64,000 nucleotides of DNA from Flavobacterium potami (lineage in GTDB: Bacteria; Bacteroidota; Bacteroidia; Flavobacteriales; Flavobacteriaceae): the NCBI RefSeq assembly GCF_020026915.1, contig NZ_JAINUY010000003.1:372001-436000 (forward strand), read 5' to 3'. A program made the translations under genes and the position numbers. Below are positions 28,338 to 38,229 of the stretch, in pieces; position 1 is the stretch's first letter, and each line of letters opens with the position of its first letter. Under the pieces are notes generated by a model. That model saw only the letters and a program-made list of their open reading frames with translations, had not been told where the DNA came from and did not search any database.

Positions 28338-28353
28338 TTATGGATTTCCGTAA
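28338..28353. promoter_or_regulatory. Operator-like motif TTATGGATTTCCGTAA upstream of the DUF262 operon
   Basis: The near-palindrome (arms TTATGGA/TCCGTAA, one mismatch) lies 72 bp before the start codon. It differs by one base from the perfect inverted repeat upstream of the Hachiman genes (39157-39172). A shared repressor or activator for two defence operons is the simplest explanation. Confidence 0.55.
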
Positions 28354-28424
28354 ATAATAATAAAAACATTCAACGAAATTTACCAACTGATAACCAATTT
28401 AATACTAAAATATACTGATAAAAG

Positions 28425-30119
28425 ATGGAAAGTAAAATAGCATTAAAAAGCATTAGTGAGCTGCTAAATGAAACTTTTTTTATTCCTTCATTCCAAAGGG
28501 GTTACAGATGGACATCAGAAGAGGTAAAAGACCTACTGGATGACTTGCTGGAGTTTTACTACAAAGATAAATTCAAAGAAGAGTTCTACTGCCTGCAACC
28601 AGTGGTCGTAACTCCTTCGAAATTAGGTTACTCGGTCATTGATGGACAGCAGCGCCTGACCACGATCTTTATCATATTAACTTTCTTAGGAGATTTGCTG
28701 TCAATCCTGGAGAAAAAGAAATTTACTCTGGAATTTGAAACCCGAAAAGACAGTGAGCTTTTTCTTCAGAAAATTGATAAGGAAAAAGGAAATAACAATA
28801 TTGATTACTTCCACATCTGCCAGGCGCTTCAGACAGTTGAAAAATGGTTTGCCTCTAAGGATGGATCTGTGAGGCTGAACATACTCAACACTTTAATAAA
28901 CGAAAGCGGAAACAATGTTCAGGTAATCTGGTATGAAGTTCCAAATACTAATCAAAATGAAGCCATCGAAATATTCACTCGTCTTAATATGGGGAAAATC
29001 CCTCTAAGCAATGCAGAACTGATTAAGGCACTTTTCCTTAGACGGGGCAATTTTGAAGGCGAAGAAGAAACAAAAAGACTTAGACAATTAGAAATTGCAG
29101 GGGAATGGGACCGTATGGAATACGCTTTAAGAGATGATGAATTCTGGTATTTCCTAAATGACGGCAAAAATAAATACGATAACCGTATCGAACTGATTTT
29201 TGATTTGATGTCGGATAACATAACAAGTCAGGGTGAAATAAAAAATATTGATGACAAACACTTTACTTTCCGTTATTTCAACAATCTATTTACTATTGAA
29301 AGTGATATTGAATCTATTTGGAAAGATATAAAGCAGTACTATCAAACTTTTAGACAGTGGTTTGAAAACCATCGCTACTATCATCTTGTAGGCTATCTTA
29401 TAACCGTTGGAGTAAGTATTCAGGAAATAAAAACAGAAACAGAAAGTTTATCAAAAATTGAACTTGTAGCTTGGCTAAAAGACAAAATACGAAAGCAGAT
29501 AAACTGCACGATAGAGGATCTTACCTATCATGATGATAAACCTTTACTGCGTAAAGTTCTGCTTCTCTTTAATATCTTGACAATTCTTAATAATAAAAAA
29601 ACCAATAGTCGATTCCAATTTGGAAGATATAAAAATGACAATTGGGATATTGAACATATTCATGCTGCTCAGTCAGAAATGCCTGAAGCCTCGAACCACC
29701 AGACTGAATGGTTGGAGGAATTCGTTCGTTTTTCTAGCAATGAGGCTCAGGTAACTAAAGCACGAAAGTATCTTAATACACCTTCAAAAAATCGGGAAAC
29801 TAAATTTGAAGATCTTTACAGGGAAATAGTATCAGCGTACAGTGAATCGGGAAAACCAGAAGATATAAACGACCTCTCAAATTTAACCCTCCTTGATGCA
29901 GGAACAAACCGCGGTTTTAAAAATGCCATATTTCCAATAAAGAGAAAATCAATAATAAACAAAGATATTAATGGAACATTCGTCCCAATTTGCACGAAAA
30001 ATGTTTTTCTTAAATACTACAGCCCCGAAATAGGACAAATGTCCTTCTGGGGTAAAGATGACCGTGATGCTTATAAAAAAAATGTAGTGGATACATTGAC
30101 CACTTTTCTTAATATATAA
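28425..30119 (+). CDS. DUF262/DUF1524 (GmrSD-like) protein
   Basis: 564 aa. The N-terminal DUF262 (ParB/sulfiredoxin-like NTPase) has FIPSFQRGYRWTSEEV (~17-32) and VIDGQQRLTT (~70-79). The C-terminal part has NWDIEHIHA (~407-415) and NLSNLTLLDAGTNRGFKNAIFP (~486-506), the DUF1524 HNH-nuclease pattern. This is the architecture of GmrSD-family type IV restriction proteins, which cleave modified phage DNA using a nucleotide. It is the first gene of a three-gene operon: the next DUF262 gene starts 13 bp later. Strong family match; the target modification is unknown. Confidence 0.85.
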   Translation: MESKIALKSISELLNETFFIPSFQRGYRWTSEEVKDLLDDLLEFYYKDKFKEEFYCLQPVVVTPSKLGYSVIDGQQRLTTIFIILTFLGDLLSILEKKKFTLEFETRKDSELFLQKIDKEKGNNNIDYFHICQALQTVEKWFASKDGSVRLNILNTLINESGNNVQVIWYEVPNTNQNEAIEIFTRLNMGKIPLSNAELIKALFLRRGNFEGEEETKRLRQLEIAGEWDRMEYALRDDEFWYFLNDGKNKYDNRIELIFDLMSDNITSQGEIKNIDDKHFTFRYFNNLFTIESDIESIWKDIKQYYQTFRQWFENHRYYHLVGYLITVGVSIQEIKTETESLSKIELVAWLKDKIRKQINCTIEDLTYHDDKPLLRKVLLLFNILTILNNKKTNSRFQFGRYKNDNWDIEHIHAAQSEMPEASNHQTEWLEEFVRFSSNEAQVTKARKYLNTPSKNRETKFEDLYREIVSAYSESGKPEDINDLSNLTLLDAGTNRGFKNAIFPIKRKSIINKDINGTFVPICTKNVFLKYYSPEIGQMSFWGKDDRDAYKKNVVDTLTTFLNI

Positions 30120-30132
30120 AAAGTCTTAACCA

Positions 30133-32364
30133 ATGAATAATGATTTACCATTCGGCAGAAAAATATCTTTTTTTGAACTCGTTTCAGAAAAGGAATATTG
30201 GATTGAAATTCCTATCATACAGCGTGATTATGCGCAAGGTAGAGAAAATACTGAAGATATCCGTCAGCATTTTTTAAAGACTTTGAAAGCTCATCTCTTA
30301 GAAGATAAACCTCTCGATCTTGATTTTATATACGGCAGTATAGAAGCAAAGACTGCCACAGTTTCAAAATTTGTCCCTTTAGACGGTCAGCAACGCTTGA
30401 CCACTCTATTCCTACTTCACTGGTATCTAGCATTAAAAGATGATCAGATCGACTCTTTTAGAGCAGTAGCAAGTGCTGCAACGCATTCAAAATTTACCTA
30501 TGAAACCCGCATTTCTTCCAGGGAATTCTGTAATGCTTTATTATCAAATCCAATAAGCCTGCCTGAAAGTGCAGAACATAAATTAAGCGGAAAAATACGT
30601 AATTATCCATGGTACTTCCTATCGTGGGATAACGATCCTACTATCAGTTCGATGCTGAAAATGCTCGATGCTGTGCATAAACTTTTTTTTGATACCCAAG
30701 GATATTATCAAAAATTAACACGAACCAAAAAACCAATCATAACTTTTCAGTTTATTGAATTAAAAAACTTCGGTTTATCTGATACACTTTACATCAAGAT
30801 GAATTCGAGAGGAAAAGTATTGACAGATTTTGAAAATTTCAAAGCAAAATTTGAGCAAATTCTAGAACAGCATGACAAATCATCGAACACAAAACTAAAA
30901 GATACATTCTCAATAAAAATTGATACAGTTTGGACTGATCTTTTCTGGCAGTACAGAGATCAAAAAAACAATACTTTTGATAAGAAAATAATGAATCTCT
31001 TTAGGCTTCTTTTTTTGAATCAGTATGCTCTGAAAGAAAAAGTCAGCAATAGGAATCTTCAGATTCTCTTTGAGAAAAAAATTGAACTGAACTTTTATAA
31101 GTATGAAATTCTAAAATGCTTTGACCTAGAGTCAGTTACAAATATACTGGCACAAATGGAATTACTGGCAGATAATGAACATAAACTGGCTAAACATATT
31201 AGCTCGCTTCCTCTCTTCAGTGAACAGATGTTATTTGAAAAAGTTATCGACCCAAATACAAACGTTAATATCACCGAGGCATTACAGTTTCACGCCCTTT
31301 ATCAGTATATAATCTATAACAAGACCAGCCTAGGCATCGACCATTGGATGAGAGTCATTAGAAACCTTACTGAAAATACTATTTATAATGAAGTTTCCGA
31401 ATATGAAGCTTCGCTAAAATCTATCGAAAATCTGCTGCCTCACAGTAATGCAATTCTAACGTATCTAGCTGCAGAGAAATCAAGGCCCAAAAGTTTCTGG
31501 GGACCGCAGGTAGAAGAGGAAAAAATAAAAGCAACCCTGATGCTCAAAGATCACAAATGGCAAAAAGCCTTTGCCGAAATTGAGGATCATCCATACTTTA
31601 ACGGACAGATCGGCTTTCTTTTAAAATTCAGCGGAATCTCTCAGAACATCAATTTACAAGATCTTAAAAACTGGGACCTAGATAATTCATATTACAATAA
31701 TTTTATTTCATATTCCAATAAGGCCGCTATCCTGTTTGGTAAAGACGGTATTAAGCCATTTCCAGATTTTCTTTTCGAAAGAGCCCTACTGAGTGTTGGG
31801 GATTACATGCTGCGCAAGAAAAAAAATTACAGCTTTTTGATTAATGGGCTCGAAAGGGATATCAGCTGGAAAAAACTACTTCGTGATGACAACAAAGAAA
31901 GATCGCATTTGAAAATTCTACTTGACAGCATTTCAGATTATGATAACCTTGAATCAGAATTGGAAAACATCATAGCATCCGCTTCTGTTACTGACTGGCG
32001 CAGGCACTTTATTGAGTATCCCGAAATGATAGCAAGCTGCGGGAACAACAAATTTGTTCGTTTTGATGAGTCGGATGAAATACTCCTGCTTGAAAAGCTT
32101 CAGACCAATGGGACTCACAGGGAGTACTACTCTTTCGCTCTCTATCTTAAATTATTAAAAATGAACAATACTGCTGGTTATATAACTTCCAATTCTGTTG
32201 AATCACTTAAATATATAAATCACATCAATGGTAAAAGAATTAGTATTGCATTTTATATTGACGAATACCACGTAAAAACAAACGATGAACTACTTAATTT
32301 CACAGAAGAAGACGATATTATTGATTATTTGAAAGAACAGAATATCATCACAGATAACCCGTAA
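30133..32364 (+). CDS. Second DUF262 domain protein (743 aa)
   Basis: It starts 13 bp after the preceding DUF262 gene. IEIPIIQRDYAQGRENT (~22-38) and PLDGQQRLTTLFLLHWYL (~81-98) are the DUF262 motifs; NSRGKVLTDFENFKAKFE (~230-247) is also typical. No DUF1524/HNH signature was found in the long C-terminal half, which is charged and helical. A pair of DUF262 proteins, one with a nuclease domain and one without, suggests a heteromeric complex in which this member senses or regulates and the first cuts. Inference from architecture only. Confidence 0.8.
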   Translation: MNNDLPFGRKISFFELVSEKEYWIEIPIIQRDYAQGRENTEDIRQHFLKTLKAHLLEDKPLDLDFIYGSIEAKTATVSKFVPLDGQQRLTTLFLLHWYLALKDDQIDSFRAVASAATHSKFTYETRISSREFCNALLSNPISLPESAEHKLSGKIRNYPWYFLSWDNDPTISSMLKMLDAVHKLFFDTQGYYQKLTRTKKPIITFQFIELKNFGLSDTLYIKMNSRGKVLTDFENFKAKFEQILEQHDKSSNTKLKDTFSIKIDTVWTDLFWQYRDQKNNTFDKKIMNLFRLLFLNQYALKEKVSNRNLQILFEKKIELNFYKYEILKCFDLESVTNILAQMELLADNEHKLAKHISSLPLFSEQMLFEKVIDPNTNVNITEALQFHALYQYIIYNKTSLGIDHWMRVIRNLTENTIYNEVSEYEASLKSIENLLPHSNAILTYLAAEKSRPKSFWGPQVEEEKIKATLMLKDHKWQKAFAEIEDHPYFNGQIGFLLKFSGISQNINLQDLKNWDLDNSYYNNFISYSNKAAILFGKDGIKPFPDFLFERALLSVGDYMLRKKKNYSFLINGLERDISWKKLLRDDNKERSHLKILLDSISDYDNLESELENIIASASVTDWRRHFIEYPEMIASCGNNKFVRFDESDEILLLEKLQTNGTHREYYSFALYLKLLKMNNTAGYITSNSVESLKYINHINGKRISIAFYIDEYHVKTNDELLNFTEEDDIIDYLKEQNIITDNP

Positions 32365-32401
32365 AACATATTAAAACAAATATTAACTTAAATAACTTTA
32401 A

Positions 32402-32851
32402 ATGAATTCACATACTTTTGAAACAAACAGTGCTCGTGAAAAATATCAAGAATTTTTAGAAGATTACCAAGATTGTAAACAGGAGCCTACAAATACAAGA
32501 AGGGCAAAACACGCATACGCAAGCGCATGGGAAATTCTGGATTGGCTTTATAAAGAGTCTACTACAAGTTTGGAACTTGGTAGTTTTCGTACTCCTTTTT
32601 TTCAAGGTTGTCCATCACTTCTTGTAATGCATGACTTAGCTAATGCAGCAAAACATAAAATACTCGACCGTCCAAAAGCAGACATACAAAATACCCAAAC
32701 AAAACCAGGCGCCTTTTCTGCCGAGTTCAGTAACGCTTTTGACAAAACACGTCTTGAGATTGAGTTTGAAGATGGAAGAGTAAAAAATTTTGAAACGGAG
32801 ATCGATCAGGTAAAATCTTATTGGGACTCTTATTTCCTCAACTATCCTTAA
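32402..32851 (+). CDS. Small hypothetical protein of the DUF262 operon (149 aa)
   Basis: It begins 37 bp after the second DUF262 gene on the same strand. The sequence has helical content (AREKYQEFLEDYQDCK; RRAKHAYASAWEILDWLYKE) and a motif LLVMHDLANAAKHKIL. HxxANxxKH arrangements of this type occur in HEPN-like and related helical proteins. No confident family. It could be an RNase-type toxin or a structural subunit of the DUF262 system. Confidence 0.6.
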   Translation: MNSHTFETNSAREKYQEFLEDYQDCKQEPTNTRRAKHAYASAWEILDWLYKESTTSLELGSFRTPFFQGCPSLLVMHDLANAAKHKILDRPKADIQNTQTKPGAFSAEFSNAFDKTRLEIEFEDGRVKNFETEIDQVKSYWDSYFLNYP

Positions 32852-33016
32852 ACTTAGTTATTGCACATAAAATCAATCAAAATAAAAGAAGCTGTTTATG
32901 ACTTCTAGTAGTTTTAATTGGATTAGGACTCTTATTTTAAAAGCTGCTGGACAAGCCAGTCCATGCAGCTCATAAATCGCTAAATATCTCGATAAAGGGT
33001 GAAACCATGACTAAGA

Positions 33017-34654
33017 CTATAAGATTTTTTTTCTTATATTTTCAAAATAAGGATGCCCAATAAGATATTTTTTACCAGTAGAAGTCAGCGTAAAATCAAA
33101 TGTGACATCAACGTATTCACCTTTTAGCAAAAGTGACATATCCCTTACTGTAAAAGCCCTGTATTTACCATCATACATATAAATGGTCGGAGCATTAATT
33201 ATAAAAATACCCCTAACCGAATATTCCTTTAAATCAACTGCGAAAACCGCCCCATAGAGCACTTCAAAATGCTCTTGTATTACATTTTTATTATGCTCGG
33301 ACCATTCTACTTTTCGATCCAGCTGTTTTTCGTATTTGGGCTTAAAATTGGAATAGTCCCTTCGCCAGTTGTTGTAGTCAAATCTTGACCTATTATGTTT
33401 CAACTCACAGACATATATCAGCTTATTATCAGTATCAAGGTATAAAATATCTATGTCTCCTACAGTCCCCGCAATATTAGTATTCTGTTTTCTTTTATTC
33501 TTGAAAGACTCAACACTGGTATCATAAAACAGCTTATGCTCATCCAGTAAAGCTTTAATGGGACTCTCCAGAACTTTGTCATGAGTGTTGTCTAGATGTT
33601 GAACTAAATTTTTAATAACTTCTAACTGCTTCCATTCCTGCGGGTATACACCAAATGGAAATGCATTTGTGGTAAGGGTTACCATTGATTCACCCCATTT
33701 GTTGTAGGGAATCATATAGTAGAACTTATTGTCAATAAAAAATTTTACAATTGGCCTGTAAATAAAACGGTTTGGATCCTGATTTTTAAGTATACAGTCT
33801 TCTACTGAAAGCGCATTCTGGGCTGATAGTGTCAGTCCATCATAAAAAATATGAAGAAAGGATTTATCATAACCCAGCTCTTTATGGAGGGTATCAATTA
33901 AGTTATCCAGGAAGATTAATCCAAATCTATATTCAGGCTTTTTTAGCTGCTCACTGGTAAAACCGAAAAGCGCATCATATTCTACGCCATATTCAGACTT
34001 AAGAATATCTTTAAAGTCATAAATACTTTCCGACAATGCAACCTTATCGTCATGCTTTGGAATATCCTGGTATATAAAACGATACAGCTCCGGATAAGGC
34101 TGATAAGTATACATTGTAAACTCCCCATCTTCTACTGCCGTACCGGTAGAACCTGGAAAAAGTTTGTTTTTGGCAATCATCTCCACTATTTCATAGGCCT
34201 TTTCCCCAACATAGAGAAGCTCTTCGGTCAGACGTAAATATTCCTTTTGATTAATAGTTATTTCTTTAAAAAAATTAGGGGTTCCTGCCAAATCCATCTT
34301 GCATCCTTGCTCAATTATGATTTTCAGGATTCTACGGCTTATCGCAAACGCATTTTCATCTATCCCTAGTTCTACTTTCTTTAGCTGAAGCTGATAAAGG
34401 TCAAGTGAATCTTCGTGAATGCAGTTAACAAATATATAAAATGATGCTTTCTGCATCTTCTGGATTAATGCTTCAAATTTCTGGCAGAAGTACTGAAATC
34501 CAACCTTCAAAACCTGCTCAACCTGATTAGGATTTTTGATTTCGGATATCCCGAACTCAGCTTCAATTATCCTAGAGAGTTCTCCCCAATATTTTTCAGA
34601 ATAAGAATCATCACTTAGGATTAAATTTTTATCATAAACTCTAATAAGTGGCAT
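33017..34654 (-). CDS. PD-(D/E)XK nuclease-domain protein (545 aa)
   Basis: The C-terminal third has a clear nuclease core: GDIDILYLD (Asp402), then LIYVCELKHN (Glu417, Lys419), followed by basic residues. The ~380 N-terminal residues are unfamiliar and helical. It has the same orientation as the PIN-like and Hachiman genes upstream, with a 169-bp gap to the PIN-like gene, so it may have its own promoter. Expected activity: DNA cleavage, as part of a stand-alone or two-gene defence system. Confidence 0.7.
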   Translation of the reverse strand: MPLIRVYDKNLILSDDSYSEKYWGELSRIIEAEFGISEIKNPNQVEQVLKVGFQYFCQKFEALIQKMQKASFYIFVNCIHEDSLDLYQLQLKKVELGIDENAFAISRRILKIIIEQGCKMDLAGTPNFFKEITINQKEYLRLTEELLYVGEKAYEIVEMIAKNKLFPGSTGTAVEDGEFTMYTYQPYPELYRFIYQDIPKHDDKVALSESIYDFKDILKSEYGVEYDALFGFTSEQLKKPEYRFGLIFLDNLIDTLHKELGYDKSFLHIFYDGLTLSAQNALSVEDCILKNQDPNRFIYRPIVKFFIDNKFYYMIPYNKWGESMVTLTTNAFPFGVYPQEWKQLEVIKNLVQHLDNTHDKVLESPIKALLDEHKLFYDTSVESFKNKRKQNTNIAGTVGDIDILYLDTDNKLIYVCELKHNRSRFDYNNWRRDYSNFKPKYEKQLDRKVEWSEHNKNVIQEHFEVLYGAVFAVDLKEYSVRGIFIINAPTIYMYDGKYRAFTVRDMSLLLKGEYVDVTFDFTLTSTGKKYLIGHPYFENIRKKIL

Positions 34655-34823
34655 AGCGTCTGTTTTTTGCCTATTTTTAGCAGTTATACATTTTAATAAT
34701 TCGAATATAAAACAATTTTTGGCTCCAGTGAAACAACAATCAATTAGTGAAAGTAAATATCAATATCTGTAATCTTTACATAACTATATTTATATTACCA
34801 AATTGAATCCATTGACAAATTTG

Positions 34824-35786
34824 CTAGAGTGTTTTCAATTCAGACAGAAAGTCAACTAAATCTGGTTGAGCTCCAGAAAAAATTTTGGTGCCATAAAGTG
34901 TATCAAATCCTAACTCTAGCAACTCATTTTTTCTTTTTTTATCAGTAAACAACAATGTAGATAGAGGCATTCCTGTAGATAATCTGGCAAAATCCATATG
35001 ATCTCCGGGTGTTTCTTTTTTTTGATATACGGCAGCCAGATTATGAAGGGAAAATCGGATATTTAAAGATGGGATGTTTTTGAATCCATTTTGTTCGAAT
35101 TCAGTGATTAATTTTTTCACCTCTAATCTCGTAAATTTGTGGGTTCGTAACAATTGGTCAATAATTAAATCAATCCAATGCGGTATTTCTTGTCCGCCTA
35201 TTGATACACCTCTAATTCTTATACCCCCTTCGTTATATAAATCCTGCAGTCTACTTATAAAATTCCTTGGTTCATACATTTCCAACACTTTAAGAAAAGA
35301 TTTCTTTGTCTTAGAATCCATTCTAATATCGCGGGTATATTTTCTTAAGTCATTAATCCCCTCAGTCGCCTCCAGTACCAAACCCCGAAAATTAGTGCTA
35401 AGTTCATTAAACTGACTGTATTTTATATCAGATTCCAATATATTCTGTACATTATCATACATATAAGTCTTAATACCGATTGTATTTTTCCTTATATGTG
35501 ATGAAATTAACTGAGAACTCACAAATAGTTCTGGTTTAAAACACCAACCATCCGAGAGTCTCTCTAAAAAAGAATCATGTAAAACTGAATTTTCATGACT
35601 CTTTTGTGATGTTTCAAAATAGTGCTCACTAGATTTTGGGCAAAATATGATACCATCCTGATGTAATTTAATCAGTTGATTTTTTATCTCACTCCATAAC
35701 TCGGTTTGCTGATTATCAACCATATCACTTACAGCAAATTGATCTAGGTAGACACAAACTTTGGTAAATATTGCTTTCTTCTTCAT
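34824..35786 (-). CDS. PIN-like nuclease domain protein (320 aa)
   Basis: The N-terminus CVYLDQFAVSDM (Asp15) and FCPKSSEHYFE (Glu54) followed, near the C-terminus, by GDHMDFARLS and TLLFTDKKRK reproduce the spaced acidic residues of PIN-type ribonucleases. The middle ~150 residues are an insertion relative to small VapC toxins. No antitoxin-like gene is adjacent. It starts 73 bp after the HamB stop and could be an extra effector of the neighbouring Hachiman locus or an independent RNase-based system. Confidence 0.65.
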   Translation of the reverse strand: MKKKAIFTKVCVYLDQFAVSDMVDNQQTELWSEIKNQLIKLHQDGIIFCPKSSEHYFETSQKSHENSVLHDSFLERLSDGWCFKPELFVSSQLISSHIRKNTIGIKTYMYDNVQNILESDIKYSQFNELSTNFRGLVLEATEGINDLRKYTRDIRMDSKTKKSFLKVLEMYEPRNFISRLQDLYNEGGIRIRGVSIGGQEIPHWIDLIIDQLLRTHKFTRLEVKKLITEFEQNGFKNIPSLNIRFSLHNLAAVYQKKETPGDHMDFARLSTGMPLSTLLFTDKKRKNELLELGFDTLYGTKIFSGAQPDLVDFLSELKTL

Positions 35787-35859
35787 GCATTTTTCTTAAA
35801 CTTTAGGGACTTCTTAATCACAATCTAATTTGTGGCTAAAAAAAATCAAAATTGGATGC

Positions 35860-38229
35860 TTATAGTTCAAACAGGCGTCGAGTATTATTAAAAATATGAT
35901 TTTCAAAAGCATCAAAAGATTCGCGAATTCTTCTTTTACCATTTTCTGAAGTCGTGTCATAATAATCAATTATGCGCTGGGGAACACCATAGTCACTTGC
36001 AATTTTTGCTTGATCAGAAAATGCGTTATACTCAAGTTTAGCAAGCAGACGATCTAATCCCGGAACTTCATCGAAAAGCTTCGAATCCCTTTGTGAAAGA
36101 CTGTATTTATACATGACATTAAATACGCCCAGATACTTTACGAGCTGATATTTAAAAGTATTATAAACCAATTCAGATGCTTTTCGCATCGCCTTGTCAA
36201 CATCTTCATGTAGAATATTAATTCTAAAATTAAAAAGTCCATTAAATCCGTCTTTTAAATACCAGTAAAGTGAGTATGTAATTCGCGAATACTCTCTTTC
36301 TACAGATTCATTTTCCTTTGTATAGGATGCTTTATCCAGAAGATAAATAAAATTTTTATCCCTGACGACGGGTCTTATAACATCAATAAAGACTTGAAAG
36401 CCTTCGAAATCAATCTGATTCATCATAACTTTCTGAACCAAGGCGTCGATTTTAGATAACTCCTCATCTCCCAATAAGTTGATACTATCAAATACAGAAA
36501 TTTTATCTTCCCTGGAAACCGTTTTAAATAAATTCATTATCTCCTCATCGATCCCTCTTTCATCCTGAAGCTGTTGAATATGTCGCTTTTTTTCTCTTTC
36601 ACCATCCGCTAAAAAATCGTCTCCTGTCATATCTAGGTCCGCTCCATCCTTTAATGCAGTAACGTCAAAATTTTTATGCTTGATCCCTCCGTCATCAGAT
36701 TCTATAACTTTATCAAAATCATTTTTCAATGTAATAACTGAACCTTCAAAATGTTCCATGAACCTTCCTGCCCTTCCTGCAATATTTTTAGCATCGAAGG
36801 CCTTAAGCGGTTTTACTCCCTTCATGTCAAATAATGCAATCAAATTTTTAGCCGACGTATTCACTCCTTCGGTAATAGTTGTAGTGCATACCAAAATTGT
36901 TAAGCCGTTTTCTTTAGAATTAAATAGTTTTACTATCTCCTTCTGAATATACTTTGGCACCACACCGTGATGGATCCCAACTCCCCCCTTTAAAGCTTTT
37001 ATAACGCACCAGTCCTTATTGTAAACTCTTTCCAGATGGTTAATAAAAAGATCAAACTCTTGATTTTGAGGCTTCTTTACCAATCCCCATGACAAAATAA
37101 AGTTAGCATAATTCTCAACTGTCACCTTAGTGCTACAATATGCAATAGTTTTATGCTCTTGTTCGGGTTTATGTTCAAAAAAATTTTTCAGCAATATTTT
37201 AAGTCTGCCATGTTTTGAATTAATGTTTTTACCCTCTTCAGCAAAATCGATTGGAATGCCGTCAATAACTTGTTTTTGTTTGCTTTTAACCACCGTATAA
37301 GATTTACCTACAATTTCATAATCATTTTTATCTATAAGCTTAATATTATAATTTGCAAGAAAAAGATCAAATGATTTATTGTAAGAGGGATTCATTGCAT
37401 TGTAAAACGTAATATAGGGCCCTGCTAACAGCAGATCCACGTTTTGACTGAGCAAAGCATAATATATAGCCATACGGTAAGCCAGATCACGATCATGCTC
37501 TTTTAGTTCTTGCTGATCGTTATCCATATATTCGTTATCGATTTTATATACCTCGTCCACAAAAACAAAATCAACATTTATCTGAGAACCTTTTTTATCT
37601 AAAAAGGATAGATAGCGTTCAGGTGTAAAAATGAATATATTTTTAAAACCATATTCTTCCTTTCCGTCACTGAGGGTATGAATTGTATATTCGCTTTCAG
37701 CAAAATAACTATAAGTTTCTTTCTCTTTCAGCCTAAACAGATTTTCAGTAAGAAGGGCAACAGTTGGGAAAATAAGAATTACATTATTATACTTCATCTT
37801 TTTTATGACCTCATATGCAAGATGGGTTTTTCCAAAAGATGTTGATGCCGATAAAAAAAAACGATTTGATTTACCTTCCACAAACTGATCCAAAATCTGT
37901 TTTTGATAACGGTGTAACTTGGATTTTTCATCTGTATAAAGTGAAGATTCATGCAAAAAAGCGGTAAAATCTGTCAGATTAAGATCATCTTCATCAAAAT
38001 ATAAACTTTCACGTAATTGTGTATTGACAAGCATATCAAAGTAATGAGGAACACCTGTTTTATTAGCAAGAAAAAGCAAAAATGATCTATCAGCTTGTGA
38101 TAACTCTTTATCTTTTAGATAATCAAAATAGGAACATACCTTAGTCACAAGGTCAAAGTCTGTCATAAGCCCTGCATTGTATGCATTAATAGCTCTAGCT
38201 ATATCAACTGTTCTTTCGACTCTATCCAT
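35860..38229 (-). CDS. hamB: Hachiman helicase HamB
   Basis: 789 aa SF2 helicase. Walker A is SASTSFGKT (127-135), motif II DEVYK (225-229), later motifs CSTKVTVENYANF, TTTITEGVNTSAKNLI and NIAGRAGRF (motif VI). The start overlaps the 3' end of hamA by 31 bp, which implies coupled translation. Together with HamA this is a Hachiman defence system, in which the helicase senses damaged or foreign DNA and controls the HamA nuclease. All core motifs are intact. Confidence 0.88.
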   Translation of the reverse strand: MDRVERTVDIARAINAYNAGLMTDFDLVTKVCSYFDYLKDKELSQADRSFLLFLANKTGVPHYFDMLVNTQLRESLYFDEDDLNLTDFTAFLHESSLYTDEKSKLHRYQKQILDQFVEGKSNRFFLSASTSFGKTHLAYEVIKKMKYNNVILIFPTVALLTENLFRLKEKETYSYFAESEYTIHTLSDGKEEYGFKNIFIFTPERYLSFLDKKGSQINVDFVFVDEVYKIDNEYMDNDQQELKEHDRDLAYRMAIYYALLSQNVDLLLAGPYITFYNAMNPSYNKSFDLFLANYNIKLIDKNDYEIVGKSYTVVKSKQKQVIDGIPIDFAEEGKNINSKHGRLKILLKNFFEHKPEQEHKTIAYCSTKVTVENYANFILSWGLVKKPQNQEFDLFINHLERVYNKDWCVIKALKGGVGIHHGVVPKYIQKEIVKLFNSKENGLTILVCTTTITEGVNTSAKNLIALFDMKGVKPLKAFDAKNIAGRAGRFMEHFEGSVITLKNDFDKVIESDDGGIKHKNFDVTALKDGADLDMTGDDFLADGEREKKRHIQQLQDERGIDEEIMNLFKTVSREDKISVFDSINLLGDEELSKIDALVQKVMMNQIDFEGFQVFIDVIRPVVRDKNFIYLLDKASYTKENESVEREYSRITYSLYWYLKDGFNGLFNFRINILHEDVDKAMRKASELVYNTFKYQLVKYLGVFNVMYKYSLSQRDSKLFDEVPGLDRLLAKLEYNAFSDQAKIASDYGVPQRIIDYYDTTSENGKRRIRESFDAFENHIFNNTRRLFEL

